Positions 45,226 through 54,566 are shown, numbered from the stretch's first letter. The stretch: DNA of 64,000 nucleotides from Pseudodesulfovibrio sp. S3 (GCF_004025585.1 NZ_QTZO01000012.1:1-64000); one strand, 5' to 3'. Translations and numbers: made by a program. The notes: generated by a model from the letters alone, not told the origin.

Positions 45226-45233
45226 GAGGCAGT

Positions 45234-45656
45234 ATGTACAGATATCCAGACGGAACAATCAAATTGAACCCGCCGACGAAACTCGAATTTGCGGGCTTCA
45301 TCCGCAAGTTTGCAGACCTGACCCGCGAACAGCGGGACGGGCTGGGCTACAACGAGGCCGTGCCTGTCGCCCGCGACCCGTTCACCACATACACAACAGA
45401 GTGGGCCAAGGGCGCGGATATGATCTACCGCGAAGAGATCACCAGTGCCGTGGTGGACGAAGCGGCCAGGGCCGAGCATGAGGCCGGACAGGTCAGGGCC
45501 GAGCGGGATCGGTTGCTTGCCGGGTGCGATTGGACCCAGGTAGCGGACGCGCCCGTGGATCAAACGGCCTGGGCCGCCTATCGCCAAGCCCTGCGCGACG
45601 TGCCGGAACAGGAGGGCTTCCCCGGCGCGGTGGAGTGGCCGGGGGTGCCGGAGTAG
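45234..45656 (+). CDS. Phage tail fibre assembly chaperone-like protein
   Basis: The 140-residue protein ends with DRLLAGCDWTQVADAPVDQT and AWAAYRQALRDVPEQ, a C-terminus typical of tail fibre assembly proteins. Such proteins help fold the fibre encoded just before them. GGAGG lies before the ATG. GC content returns to the chromosomal level here. Confidence 0.8.
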   Translation: MYRYPDGTIKLNPPTKLEFAGFIRKFADLTREQRDGLGYNEAVPVARDPFTTYTTEWAKGADMIYREEITSAVVDEAARAEHEAGQVRAERDRLLAGCDWTQVADAPVDQTAWAAYRQALRDVPEQEGFPGAVEWPGVPE

Positions 45657-45711
45657 GGAGGCCGATTGTTCGGGCCCGGTTGAGACGTATTTATTGTCGT
45701 CTATTCCAAAG

Positions 45712-45741
45712 GGGTGTGCTCTCGTCAGGAGATGCACCCCG
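45712..45741. terminator. Hairpin closing the phage cluster
   Basis: GGGGTG pairs with CACCCC across an 18-base partly paired loop, between the phage cluster and the convergent cupin gene. No clear T-run. Confidence 0.45.
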
Positions 45742-45745
45742 TTTG

Positions 45746-46258
45746 CTATTCGGCGGTCAGTCGGATGATCCGTTCCCGAAAGTTCGGATACCGTTCCATC
45801 AGCTCGGACCGGCTGGCGTGGGCGTAATCCGCGAATTCGAATCCCGGCGCCACGGTGCAGCCCATGAGAGCGAACGCGCCGCCCGGCACCAGGCGCATTC
45901 CCTGCCAGGAATGCCGGGGCACGAGAACCTGCGGTTTGTGCCCGGCCATCAGGTCGTTGCCCAGGGTGATCACCTGGCCGGTTCCGTCCGGGTGGAGTTG
46001 GAGCATTTCGCACGGACCGCCTGCATAGAAGTGAAAGATCTCGTCCGATTCGAGGCAGTGCATGTGGGAGAAGGTCTCGGGCGTGAGCAGATAGTAAATG
46101 GCGGTCGAGTGGCAGCGGTCAGCCGTATACCGGCCCGGCAGCATGTCCTTGGCAAAGGTTTCGTTTGCGCGGTGCGTTTCCAGAAACCAGCCGCCTTCTT
46201 CTGGGTGGGGGACCAGGCCGAGTCTGGTAATGATGTCGCGGGCGGTCGGTGTACTCAT
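45746..46258 (-). CDS. Cupin_5 (DUF985) family protein
   Basis: The 170-residue protein has the DUF985 cupin signature: HPEEGGWFLETHRA near the start, IYYLLTPETFSHMHCLESDE and a late GCTVAPGFEFADYAHAS. Function is unknown; some members bind sugar nucleotides or metal. It is followed by slyX 11 bases upstream on the same strand. Confidence 0.9.
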   Translation of the reverse strand: MSTPTARDIITRLGLVPHPEEGGWFLETHRANETFAKDMLPGRYTADRCHSTAIYYLLTPETFSHMHCLESDEIFHFYAGGPCEMLQLHPDGTGQVITLGNDLMAGHKPQVLVPRHSWQGMRLVPGGAFALMGCTVAPGFEFADYAHASRSELMERYPNFRERIIRLTAE

Positions 46259-46268
46259 GATTCGCTCC

Positions 46269-46478
46269 CTAACCGTTGTAATGCGGCGGAGGCACGTCCA
46301 GGCCGCCGGACTGTTCCATGTCCGCGTCCATGTCCCGGACCTTTTTCGCCAGCCGTTCCACGACCCTGTTCAGGTCGGTGATCTGTTTCTGCTGCTCATA
46401 GAGCTGATCGTTCAGCTTTTCCATTGTCCTGTCCTGAAGGGCGACAAGGCTTTCCAGCCGCTCAAGGCGTTTTTCCAT
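46269..46478 (-). CDS. slyX: SlyX family coiled-coil protein
   Basis: A 69-residue coiled-coil protein (RLERLESLVALQDRTMEKLN) with the C-terminal PPPHYNG typical of SlyX. The ATG at 46478 has AAGGAGGG upstream. Role unknown. Confidence 0.88.
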   Translation of the reverse strand: MEKRLERLESLVALQDRTMEKLNDQLYEQQKQITDLNRVVERLAKKVRDMDADMEQSGGLDVPPPHYNG

Positions 46479-46536
46479 GGTTCCCTCCTTGGGGAGTCCA
46501 ATATGCGCCAAGGGCAAGAGAAAGGCAATAACAGGC

Positions 46537-47421
46537 TTACGGCCTGTTGGTCAGGTAAACGCCTGAGATGACCATCAGGCCGCCAAGGGCCAGGGAAAGG
46601 TGGATGGGTTCGTTCAGAATCACGAAGCCCATGATCACGGCAAAGACCGGCACCATGTTGATGAAGATGCCCGCACGGGACGCGCCGATGATGCTGACGG
46701 CGCGGTAATACCAGAAATAGGCCAGGGCCGTTGCCAGGAAGCCGAGGAAGACAACGCAGATCCAGTCCACGGGCCTGGCGCGCAACACGTCGGCAACCAA
46801 CCCCTCGGACAGGGCGGCGGGCAGGAGCATGAGGGTGCCGGTGAAGCTCGACCAGGCCACGGAGGCCAGGGGCGGCAGGGTTTTCATGACCGAGCGTCCA
46901 CCCAGGGTGTAGGCGGTCCAACTGACGACACAGCCGAGAATCATGTAGTCGCCCCGGCTGATTCCTCCGGCAAACAGGGCCAGGGGGTTGCCGTCGGCGA
47001 TGACCACGGACACGCCTATCAGCGAGGTCAGTGCGCCGAGGATGCGCACCGGTCCGAATTTTTCCTTGTAGAACAAGGCCGAAACCACGGCGATGCAGAC
47101 CGGGATGCAGGCCACGATGAGGGCGGCCCGCCCAGCCGAGGTTGTCTGTAATCCGGTGAAGAAGAAATAGCTGTAGGCGAAAACCCCCGTACCTCCCAGG
47201 AAGGTCACCGGAAGTATCTGTCTTCGTTTGAGTCTGGGGAGACGGCCTTCGGCTCGCCAGCACATGATCAACAGGATGATCGAGGCCAGCCCGAAACGCA
47301 GGAATGCCGCGGTCATGGGGTGGATGGACTGGGCCAGGATGCGCCCGGCCACCCAGGTGCCGCCCCAGAGCATCATGCTGATGACGAGCAAGGTGTAGGT
47401 GTACGAGAGGGATTGCTTCAT
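46537..47421 (-). CDS. EamA/DMT family transporter
   Basis: The 294-residue membrane protein has ten transmembrane helices in two EamA repeats (VISMMLWGGTWVAGRILAQS; SIIGASRAGIFINMVPVFAV). It is a second DMT-type exporter, distinct from that at 32003. Substrate unknown. Confidence 0.87.
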   Translation of the reverse strand: MKQSLSYTYTLLVISMMLWGGTWVAGRILAQSIHPMTAAFLRFGLASIILLIMCWRAEGRLPRLKRRQILPVTFLGGTGVFAYSYFFFTGLQTTSAGRAALIVACIPVCIAVVSALFYKEKFGPVRILGALTSLIGVSVVIADGNPLALFAGGISRGDYMILGCVVSWTAYTLGGRSVMKTLPPLASVAWSSFTGTLMLLPAALSEGLVADVLRARPVDWICVVFLGFLATALAYFWYYRAVSIIGASRAGIFINMVPVFAVIMGFVILNEPIHLSLALGGLMVISGVYLTNRP

Positions 47422-47501
47422 GGTTGAAAGCTATATATCCGCTCCAGCGACGAGTCCAGACCCCGGAGCCTGTTATTGCCGATGGGGGATATCGGCGACC
47501 C

Positions 47502-48680
47502 TTATGACCTCTGCTTCTTCGTCCCCTCGTACAGTTCATATTCCAGCAAGCGGCATTCGATCTTGGCGTTCCAGAAGATGCGGCGGCTCTTGGTGCGCAG
47601 CCCCACGCGCTTGGCCAGATCGCTGTTGCCGGTGAAGATGAAGCCGGTCTTGCCTCCGCACCGCTGCTTGAAGAAGTCCCCGATGGACTTGTAGACCTCT
47701 TCGAGTTTGTCCAGGTCGCCGAGGCGCTGGCCGTATTCCGGGTTGAGCATGATCAGGCCCGGCCCGTCCGGGATGTCGGTCTCGGAGAAGTCGCAGACCT
47801 CGAATTCGATGAAGTCGCCTACTCCTGCCAATCGGGCATTGTCCCGAGCCGCATCTACGGCCTCGGGATCGTGGTCCGTGGCGATGATCCGGCCCTTGAT
47901 CTCGGGATTTTCCGCATCTTCGGCCTCGGCCAGCATCCCATCCCAGGTCTCGGGGTCGAATCCGAGTACCTGCATAAAGGCAAAATTGTCGCGCAACAGG
48001 CCGGGCGCGCCGTTCATGGCCATGAGCGCGGCCTCGATGGCCAGGGTGCCGGCGCCGCACATGGGCGCAATGAAATGGCTGCCTGTTTTCGCCAGCTCGG
48101 GCCAGCCGGAGGCCAGGATGCAGGCTGCGGCCAGGGTCTCCTGCATGGGGGCCGTGTGCGGCCGCTTGCGGTAGCCGCGCCGGGGCAGGGGGTCGCCCGT
48201 GGTGTCCAGGTAGATGGTAGCCTGGTTTTCGCGCCAGTGCAGGAACAGGCAGACGCCGTTGGTTTCCGGGCCGGAATCCGGCCGCTCATTGTATTTATCC
48301 ATGAACCGATCGGCCACGGCATCCTTGACGCGCAGGCCTGCGAACCGGGAGTCGTTGACCGTGGTGTCGCGAATGGAGGCGTCCACCCGGAAATAGCCGT
48401 CACGGGCGATAAATTCCTCCCATGGCAGGGCCTTGATCTCGCGGTACAGCTCGTCCGCGTCAAAGGCGCGGAAGCGTTTCAGCTCGAAGAGCACCCGGTG
48501 GCCGGTGCGCACCCAGAGGTTGAGGCGCATGCAGTCGTTGAGCGTGCCGTAAGTCTCCACGCCCGCGTCCAGGGCATGGGTTCTGGCAAAGCCCAGTCCC
48601 TCAAGCTCTGCCTTGAGGTATTCGGGCATGTCCTTGGGGCAGGTGACCAGGATAGGGGCTTCTTGGGTGAAAATCGTCAT
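47502..48680 (-). CDS. RlmL/THUMP class I RNA methyltransferase
   Basis: The 392-residue protein has an N-terminal THUMP-containing part and a C-terminal Rossmann methyltransferase with IAPMCGAGTLAIEAALMA (SAM motif) and the NPEYGQRLG catalytic motif. It matches the N-terminal half of RlmL, the 23S rRNA G2445 methyltransferase. The ATG at 48680 is preceded by GGAGA; the longer frame to 48902 is antisense to the next gene and rejected. Confidence 0.9.
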   Translation of the reverse strand: MTIFTQEAPILVTCPKDMPEYLKAELEGLGFARTHALDAGVETYGTLNDCMRLNLWVRTGHRVLFELKRFRAFDADELYREIKALPWEEFIARDGYFRVDASIRDTTVNDSRFAGLRVKDAVADRFMDKYNERPDSGPETNGVCLFLHWRENQATIYLDTTGDPLPRRGYRKRPHTAPMQETLAAACILASGWPELAKTGSHFIAPMCGAGTLAIEAALMAMNGAPGLLRDNFAFMQVLGFDPETWDGMLAEAEDAENPEIKGRIIATDHDPEAVDAARDNARLAGVGDFIEFEVCDFSETDIPDGPGLIMLNPEYGQRLGDLDKLEEVYKSIGDFFKQRCGGKTGFIFTGNSDLAKRVGLRTKSRRIFWNAKIECRLLEYELYEGTKKQRS

Positions 48681-48702
48681 AGGGTGTCTCCGGTGGAAAC
48701 GG

Positions 48703-49995
48703 CTAGAGCGGACGCAGGTCCCACTGTGCAGCGGGGTCGGTGTCCGGTCGGGAAGGAGGTTCGGGCCTTTGTGGGGCGGATTCTTGTTTCTTGTTGGGCA
48801 GGGGGGTGGCAGCCGAGGCGGACAGGGCAAGGAACAGGGCCAGCCCCATGGCAGCGCCCAATGCCGGGCAGTACAGCAGGGGGGTGGACATGCCCTGGGC
48901 AAAGATGGCAGCGGCCAGTCCGGCTCCCATGCGTGTCGGCCGTCGCAAGAGCAGGATGAGGAGGCCGGACAGGAAGAGCAACGGCACGATCAATCCCCAT
49001 CCCAGCAGCAACCGGAGCCAGAAGGACGGAATCTGTTGCAGGTGCACGCCGAACAGGGCCGGCGCTCCGGTGACCGCTTCCCAGATCGAGGTCATCTCGG
49101 GCGGAAAGGTCATAGGCAATGCGCGGTCCAGGGGCAGGCCGAAGATCAGGAGCGAGGGGTCCAGTGAAAACATGTTCAATGATTTGGCCCATAGCCAATA
49201 ATCCACGAATCTGGACAGGTCCGACGGCGTGGCGGGCAGCAGAAAGGTCACCCCGATGAGCAGGAAACAGATCAGGCAGACGCACATGCGTACCACTCTG
49301 GACCCTCGGCCAAAGCACAGGAATATCCATCCGGCGGCGAACAGGCCGGTGCGGGACAGGCAGGCCATGATGCCCGCCAGGATCAAGGTGCGCCATATGG
49401 GCAAGCCCTGATCAGGCTCGAACAGGCCTCCGTCAGCCTTGCCCGGCCTCAGTCCGGCACACAGGGCCACGAGCAGCAGTCCGGCCAGCACGTTGCTGTC
49501 GCCGATCCAGCGCATGGCCGGTACGGCCTGGTGGACAAGGATTTCCACGACGAGATCCAGGATGCACAGGACGCCCAGGGCCGCTCCATATCGCTGGAAC
49601 GCGGCCCGGTCGGGCAGGCCGAAGGTGACGGCCCATAGCCAGCAGAATCCGAGCATGACGACCGGGGTCAGTTCCGGGGCCATGGAGGCAAAGGTTTCCA
49701 GCTGCCGGAGGAGTTCTTTTTGGCGCAGGAACAGGATGGACACCAGCCCCATGAACATGGCGACTTCGAAGAAGAAACGCTTTTTGAGGCGGGCGCCGGA
49801 CCGCCGGAAGAGAATGGCATGGACAGCGCCGAGTGCGGCCAGAATGACCCATGGCAGAAAGGGCGACCCATCTGTCGGGGGCATGTGTCGGATCAGCACA
49901 GTCCCCAGGGGCACGGCCAGATAGGCCACTGCAAGAGGGACAGCCGCCAGTCTGGATGCGGTCGGTGTCGAGGGGTGTGTCTGTTCCATACGCAT
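48703..49995 (-). CDS. Multi-pass membrane protein of unknown function
   Basis: A 430-residue protein with about ten transmembrane helices in the manner of O-antigen ligase or polymerase-like proteins (FRRSGARLKKRFFFEVAMF; SFWLRLLLGWGLIVPLLFL) and a Pro-rich C-terminal tail. I do not recognise a family. The ATG at 49995 has GAGG nine bases upstream; one at 50001 is also possible. Confidence 0.65.
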   Translation of the reverse strand: MRMEQTHPSTPTASRLAAVPLAVAYLAVPLGTVLIRHMPPTDGSPFLPWVILAALGAVHAILFRRSGARLKKRFFFEVAMFMGLVSILFLRQKELLRQLETFASMAPELTPVVMLGFCWLWAVTFGLPDRAAFQRYGAALGVLCILDLVVEILVHQAVPAMRWIGDSNVLAGLLLVALCAGLRPGKADGGLFEPDQGLPIWRTLILAGIMACLSRTGLFAAGWIFLCFGRGSRVVRMCVCLICFLLIGVTFLLPATPSDLSRFVDYWLWAKSLNMFSLDPSLLIFGLPLDRALPMTFPPEMTSIWEAVTGAPALFGVHLQQIPSFWLRLLLGWGLIVPLLFLSGLLILLLRRPTRMGAGLAAAIFAQGMSTPLLYCPALGAAMGLALFLALSASAATPLPNKKQESAPQRPEPPSRPDTDPAAQWDLRPL

Positions 49996-50001
49996 GGTCA
50001 T

Positions 50002-50299
50002 TTACCTCTTTGAGCAACACAGGTAAAGGCGGCTTTACGTCCGTCAAAAATGGTTTCTTCAATTATTTCAGGGCAACTTTTTTTATCGTAGGTCTTTTTT
50101 CGGGCCTTTTTTGGTTGTCAAATATTTAAGTTAACTTGATGTAATAACAGACTAAATTTAGCCGTGCCGCAGTGTGCTTTTATAACCTCCCTAAATGTTT
50201 TGAAAATATTGTCCGATAGGAATAAATAGTATATGGTAACAATGTGTTGCCAAGCCTGGGGGGGCATGGGTGGACAGTGGTATAATTGCTGGAGTATCC
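50002..50299. other. AT-rich gene-free region
   Basis: This gap is AT-rich (50060-50260), with long T and A tracts typical of promoters. It separates the minus-strand membrane protein from the divergent lipoprotein gene. No specific motif or RNA was recognised. Confidence 0.4.
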
Positions 50300-50848
50300 A
50301 TGAAAAAGGTTACACAGAACTTTTCTGTGAAAGCGGTTCTTGCCTTTTTGGTCATGAGTGTCATGGGTGGGCTGCTTCCCGGTTGCGCCGTTGTCGGACC
50401 GCTGTTGAGCCTTGGCGGCATGGCCGGGTTTGCACCGCTCCAATATGCTTCCATAGCCTATACTGTGGGCGAATTTTCCTACGAATACGCTGCCAATGAC
50501 CATGCGCCGAACGAGGTCATAGAAAACAAAATCGACTCCGTGGTCAGGGGCGAGGCCTTTACGTTGCCTGATTACATGCAGGCTGAACCGGCAGGCCCCG
50601 AGGCCCCGGTCATGGTGGCCGAGGCTGATTCGGCTGCCGAGGATCCCGCGCTTTTTGCCGATGCCCGACAGAAAAGGATCGAAAAACTGCTCGGTCACCG
50701 TCAGGAACAGTTGGAACGGCTGGAACTTAGGCGCATGGCCTTTCTTCAGGCCCGGTCCAAGGGCGACCACCTGAGCTTGACCCGGACCGCCATGGTCTCA
50801 AGCCCGGATCTGTTTCAGGGAGCGGTGGATGAGGTGTCCCTGGATTGA
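50300..50848 (+). CDS. Hypothetical lipoprotein
   Basis: A 182-residue protein with a lipoprotein signal peptide ending LLPGC (Cys near residue 29). The mature part carries a basic helical C-terminal region (RQKRIEKLLGHRQEQLERLE). The ATG at 50300 has GGAG five bases upstream; an earlier start at 50270 would disrupt the signal peptide. No family recognised. Confidence 0.75.
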   Translation: MKKVTQNFSVKAVLAFLVMSVMGGLLPGCAVVGPLLSLGGMAGFAPLQYASIAYTVGEFSYEYAANDHAPNEVIENKIDSVVRGEAFTLPDYMQAEPAGPEAPVMVAEADSAAEDPALFADARQKRIEKLLGHRQEQLERLELRRMAFLQARSKGDHLSLTRTAMVSSPDLFQGAVDEVSLD

Positions 50849-50874
50849 GCGATTTCAGGCCAGTGAGTATTTCA

Positions 50875-50897
50875 AACCCCGCCTCGCGGGGTTTTTT
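50875..50897 (+). terminator. Intrinsic terminator after the lipoprotein gene
   Basis: ACCCCG pairs with CGGGGT across a five-base loop (CCTCG), followed by seven T. It lies 27 bases past the stop codon. Confidence 0.9.
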
Positions 50898-51197
50898 TGT
50901 CATGATCGGTCAGAGCGGCCTTGGATTCGTATTTGCCCATGCCTTGTCTTGGTGATCGTATGCGCCTGTCGGTTTAGCGTCTCGTCATCGTTGATTGCGC
51001 CTCTGAACATTCCGGGAATAATTTCAGGAATCCATGTGGGCAGGAGCCTCTTTGCTTGACTGCCTCATGGCGGTGGCCAGGCGGGCGCTGCCCTTGCCCT
51101 GTTTCCCGAATCATAAAAACCCGTTGATTGAGCAATTTTGTCCAAGCTTTTCCCTTGTGAGCAGACTATTCCTAGCAGACAGGACAGAGGTTGAATC
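50898..51197. other. Gene-free region upstream of AraC regulator
   Basis: No gene, repeat or RNA was recognised in this stretch. It should hold the promoter of the AraC-LysE pair; no confident hexamers were identified. Confidence 0.35.
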
Positions 51198-52031
51198 ATG
51201 GCCGTAATGCAATCCAATCGTTTCCAATTTGTAAAAGCCGAGAGCGAAATCGGCATGACGGTTCTCAATGCCGTCATGTCGGATTTTTCCTACGCCAAGC
51301 ATGCGCACCAGGAGCTGGCTCTGGGTGTCACGATCGAGGGTGTCCAGGAGTTTTCCTGCAACGGCAGTTTGTTTCGCAGCCATCCGGGCAACATCATGCT
51401 GTTCAACCCCGGTGATGTGCACAACGGCAACCCGGGAAACGAGGATGCCTTGAAGTACACAATGCTTTATCTTGACCCGGACGACATGCTCCGACTCGTG
51501 GGCAGTACCGCGGATTCCGGCAGGGCGCAGTTTCGGTTTCTGGAAACGCATTTTGAGGACAGGTGTCTTCAGTCCCTGATCCTGAACATGTCGCATCTTG
51601 TTACCGCAACAGGCCGCTCATCCCTTGAATACGAACACTGTCTGTACGAGCTGGCGAAAAGGCTTGCCCAAAGAATGGGCATTTTCAGTCCTGATGCCTG
51701 GACCGGTCACAAAGATGTTTTGCTGTTGAGGGCCAAGGACTACATCCATGACAACATAGCAGAGGATATTTCGCTCGCTGATCTCAGCCGGGTGGCAAAT
51801 ATTTCGAAATTCCATTTCATTCGTTTGTTCCGAAGCCAGTTCGGGTTGACTCCCCACAAGTATATCCTCATCCACAAAATCAACAGGGTGAGAGAGGCTC
51901 TCGGAACCGGGGCATCCCCTTCCGTGCTTGCACAGGAGTTCGGTTTTTTTGATGCAAGCCACATGAATCGCCACTTCAAGCGGTCATACGGCATCACGCC
52001 CAAACAGTACCAACATCAGTTGATGAAATGA
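51198..52031 (+). CDS. AraC family transcriptional regulator
   Basis: The 277-residue protein has an N-terminal cupin sensor (FSYAKHAHQELALGVTIEGV; NIMLFNPGDVHNGNPG) and a C-terminal pair of helix-turn-helix units (DISLADLSRVANISKFHFIR; AQEFGFFDASHMNRHFKRSY, GITPKQY). It is followed after ten bases by a LysE-type exporter, the usual arrangement of a regulator and the exporter it controls. Confidence 0.93.
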   Translation: MAVMQSNRFQFVKAESEIGMTVLNAVMSDFSYAKHAHQELALGVTIEGVQEFSCNGSLFRSHPGNIMLFNPGDVHNGNPGNEDALKYTMLYLDPDDMLRLVGSTADSGRAQFRFLETHFEDRCLQSLILNMSHLVTATGRSSLEYEHCLYELAKRLAQRMGIFSPDAWTGHKDVLLLRAKDYIHDNIAEDISLADLSRVANISKFHFIRLFRSQFGLTPHKYILIHKINRVREALGTGASPSVLAQEFGFFDASHMNRHFKRSYGITPKQYQHQLMK

Positions 52032-52041
52032 GGACCGCCGC

Positions 52042-52644
52042 ATGGTTGGCATTCTACTCTATTGCGTGGCGGTGATGTACACCCCCGGCCCCGTGAATAT
52101 CCTCAGCCTCAATTGCGGAGTGCAGCGCAGGTTCGCCGCACACATCCCGTTCTGCCTGGGAGTGGCTGTTGCGTTGAGTTTCTGGTTTCTGCTGATGGGC
52201 TATGCGGGCAGTGCGGTGGTCGATGAAAAAGCGATGCCTCTCATTACCGCTTTCGGCGTCAGTTTTATCCTGTATCTCGCCTACAGGGTCATCTCCTCGG
52301 ACGTAGACACCGCTCGGGACGGAAACAACGCTGCCGTCCTCAAATTCAGTGACGGCCTGCTCATGCAATTGCTGAATCCGAAATCGTTTTTGGCCGTCCT
52401 GCCCGTGACCGCAGTGCAGTTCCCGGCCGCAGGTATTGGAGGAAGCGGGATCGCGGTCTGGTCCATCGGGCTTGGCCTTCTCGGTTTCGGAGCGCCACTC
52501 GCCTACGCCGCCTTTGGCTCGGCAGTGGCCCGACATGTCGAAAACAGCTGTTTTCTCAAGTATTTCAATGTTGTAATGGGCGTGACGCTGGCCGTTGTCG
52601 CTTTGGATATGGCGTATCAGCATATATACCTCGCGCTGCGATAG
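52042..52644 (+). CDS. LysE/RhtB family amino-acid exporter
   Basis: The 200-residue protein has about five or six transmembrane helices and the family start YTPGPVNILSLNCGVQRR, the PGP motif of LysE-type exporters. The C-terminal half contains LLNPKSFLAVLPVTA, also conserved. Family members export amino acids; the substrate is unknown. GAGGA precedes the ATG. Confidence 0.87.
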   Translation: MVGILLYCVAVMYTPGPVNILSLNCGVQRRFAAHIPFCLGVAVALSFWFLLMGYAGSAVVDEKAMPLITAFGVSFILYLAYRVISSDVDTARDGNNAAVLKFSDGLLMQLLNPKSFLAVLPVTAVQFPAAGIGGSGIAVWSIGLGLLGFGAPLAYAAFGSAVARHVENSCFLKYFNVVMGVTLAVVALDMAYQHIYLALR

Positions 52645-52695
52645 CAGCCCTGCCGAGAGGCTTGCAGGGGACGGGACCTGTGCCCCGGATGCCGT

Positions 52696-53973
52696 TTATC
52701 CCGCCGTGACCGTCAATATTTCTTTCCACACGGTGGTGTATCTCGGAGAGCGCATCTCCCGTTTCATCTTCCATCCCTGCTTTACGCCCGATGCGGCAAA
52801 AGAGACCGTGTCCCGGCCCCATCGGGAGTTGAGGCTGTCCACGGCCTGCATGAGCGGCCGGTCATCCGGCCTGTGTGCCGGAGGCAGGGCCAGCAGGTTG
52901 AGCCACCGGCCTCGCTCCGGCTCCAGTCCCGAAAGCATGATGCCGCACTTCTTGTATTGGTAGCCGTCACGAAAAATGCGCTCCATGCCGGATGTGGCTG
53001 CCCGGATCAGGGTGGGGGTGTGGGCCGTGGCCACGGCCAGGGGGACGGACAGGGCGTTGGAATACTGGGGCTGGCCGAGTTTGAAGGTGTTGGTCTCCAG
53101 GGAAATCAGCAGGTTTGAGGTCACCGACCGCTGTCTGCGCAATTTTTCGGCGGCCCTGGTTGTGTACTTTGCCGTGGCTTCCAGTATGTCTTCAAGCCGT
53201 GTCACCGGATGGCCGAAGGAACGCGAGGAAACAATGGTCTTCTTGCTTGCCGGGCCGTCCGTCAAACCAAGGCATGGCAAGCCGCGCAATTCAAGCAAGG
53301 TGTGCAGTCCGGCAACCGTCATCTTCTTTTGCACCCAGTCCCGTTTCAGCCCGCGAAACTTGAGCGCGTTGTCCACGCCCATCTTGCGGAGCCGTTTGGC
53401 GTGGCGCGGTCCGATGCCCCAGATGTCGCCGATTCCGGTCCATTCAAGTACCCGGTCTGGGGCAGGGCTGGTCCCGAAGTCGAAGACGCCCCGGCATCGG
53501 GCCTGCTTTTTGGCGAACCGGTTGGCCAGTTTGGCCAGGGTCTTGGTCGGGCCGATGCCCACTGACACCGGGATGCCGGTCCAGGCCTGGACCGTGGCCC
53601 GCAACCGGCGCCCGAAAGCCTCGGCCCCGCCCGGTACGCCGGTCAGGTCACAGAAAGCCTCGTCAATGGAATAGACCTCCACGCCCGGACAGAATCGCGA
53701 CAGCACCCGCATGACCCGAGCGGACATGTCCCCGTACAAGGCGTAGTTGGACGAAAATACGGCCACCCCATGCCGTTCCAGCATGGACCGGCATTTGAAA
53801 TACGGCGCTCCCATGGGCACGCCCACCCCTTTGGCCTCGTCCGAACGTGCGATCACGCACCCGTCGTTGTTGGATAACACCACCACGGGCCGCCCCACCA
53901 ACTCCGGTCGAAACGCCCGTTCACACGAAGCATAAAAATTGTTGCAGTCCATCAATGCATAACTGTTCGGCAT
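52696..53973 (-). CDS. umuC: DNA polymerase V subunit UmuC
   Basis: This Y-family translesion polymerase shows DCNNFYASCERAFRPEL (catalytic Asp), LSNNDGCVIARSDEAK and YSIDEAFCDLTGV (catalytic Asp-Glu). The 425 residues end with the UmuC C-terminal region. The ATG at 53973 begins MPNSYALMDCNNFY; the longer frame to 54066 runs through repeat sequence. It lies 131 bases downstream of umuD, an unusually wide gap that contains a dispersed repeat. Confidence 0.95.
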   Translation of the reverse strand: MPNSYALMDCNNFYASCERAFRPELVGRPVVVLSNNDGCVIARSDEAKGVGVPMGAPYFKCRSMLERHGVAVFSSNYALYGDMSARVMRVLSRFCPGVEVYSIDEAFCDLTGVPGGAEAFGRRLRATVQAWTGIPVSVGIGPTKTLAKLANRFAKKQARCRGVFDFGTSPAPDRVLEWTGIGDIWGIGPRHAKRLRKMGVDNALKFRGLKRDWVQKKMTVAGLHTLLELRGLPCLGLTDGPASKKTIVSSRSFGHPVTRLEDILEATAKYTTRAAEKLRRQRSVTSNLLISLETNTFKLGQPQYSNALSVPLAVATAHTPTLIRAATSGMERIFRDGYQYKKCGIMLSGLEPERGRWLNLLALPPAHRPDDRPLMQAVDSLNSRWGRDTVSFAASGVKQGWKMKREMRSPRYTTVWKEILTVTAG

Positions 53974-53989
53974 AGGTTCCCCCCCCTGG

Positions 53990-54028
53990 ACTCCCCCTCC
54001 AGAACTTTTTGTCACCGCTTCGCGGGGC
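53990..54028 (+). repeat. Dispersed AAACTTTTTG element inside umuDC
   Basis: CTCCCCCTCCAG, AACTTTTTGTC and CGCTTCGCGGGG match the copy at 29922-29964. Placed between umuD and umuC, it may have been inserted within the operon, or act as an attenuator or processing signal between the two. Confidence 0.5.
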
Positions 54029-54104
54029 CTGGCAATCAAGACGGGTTTCGTCTGGTACCCAAGCAACCTCTCTTTCCGGCCTTACAAAGCAAATGGAAAG
54101 CCGC

Positions 54105-54566
54105 TTAAACCTTATGGACCACATGCAAGACCACGCCCCAGACCTGAAACTCCGTCTCCTCGGAGAGGGGGATCGGGGTGAAGTCCGGATTTTCCGGGGC
54201 CAGTTCCAGCCCTGTGGGCGTCTTCCTGAGTCGTTTCACCGTGAACTCGCCGTCCACCAGGGCGATGATCACGTTTCCCGGCCGCGGGGTCTGGGACCGG
54301 TCCACCACGAGGATGTCGCCGTGGTGGATGGATGCCCCGATCATGGAGTCGCCGGACACGCGCACGAAAAATGTCGCTTCCGGGCGGGGCACCAGATATT
54401 CGTTCAGGTCCAGGGTCTTTTCCAGATATTCTTCGGCCGGGGAGGGGAAACCGGCGGCCACGCTTTCGCCGGCCAGGCCGAGCTGTAACCGCATCCGGTA
54501 ATCAAACCGCGATACCTGACCGACCCAGACCCCGGTCAGGCTGTCCGGATATGTATACAAGGGCAT
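54105..54566 (-). CDS. umuD: UmuD/LexA-type autopeptidase
   Basis: The 153-residue protein is processed to UmuD' and joins UmuC to form DNA polymerase V in the SOS response. The cleavage site is AAGFPSPAEEYLE (Ala-Gly), the catalytic Ser is in VSGDSMIGASI and the Lys in EFTVKRLRK. The ATG at 54566 (MPLYTYPDSLTG) is chosen; the frame extends to 54614 without family-like sequence. Confidence 0.95.
   Translation of the reverse strand: MPLYTYPDSLTGVWVGQVSRFDYRMRLQLGLAGESVAAGFPSPAEEYLEKTLDLNEYLVPRPEATFFVRVSGDSMIGASIHHGDILVVDRSQTPRPGNVIIALVDGEFTVKRLRKTPTGLELAPENPDFTPIPLSEETEFQVWGVVLHVVHKV

Noticed and set aside
36660-45700. Attachment sites bounding the phage segment
   Set aside because: I found no convincing direct repeat or tRNA at the two ends, and no integrase gene in the window.
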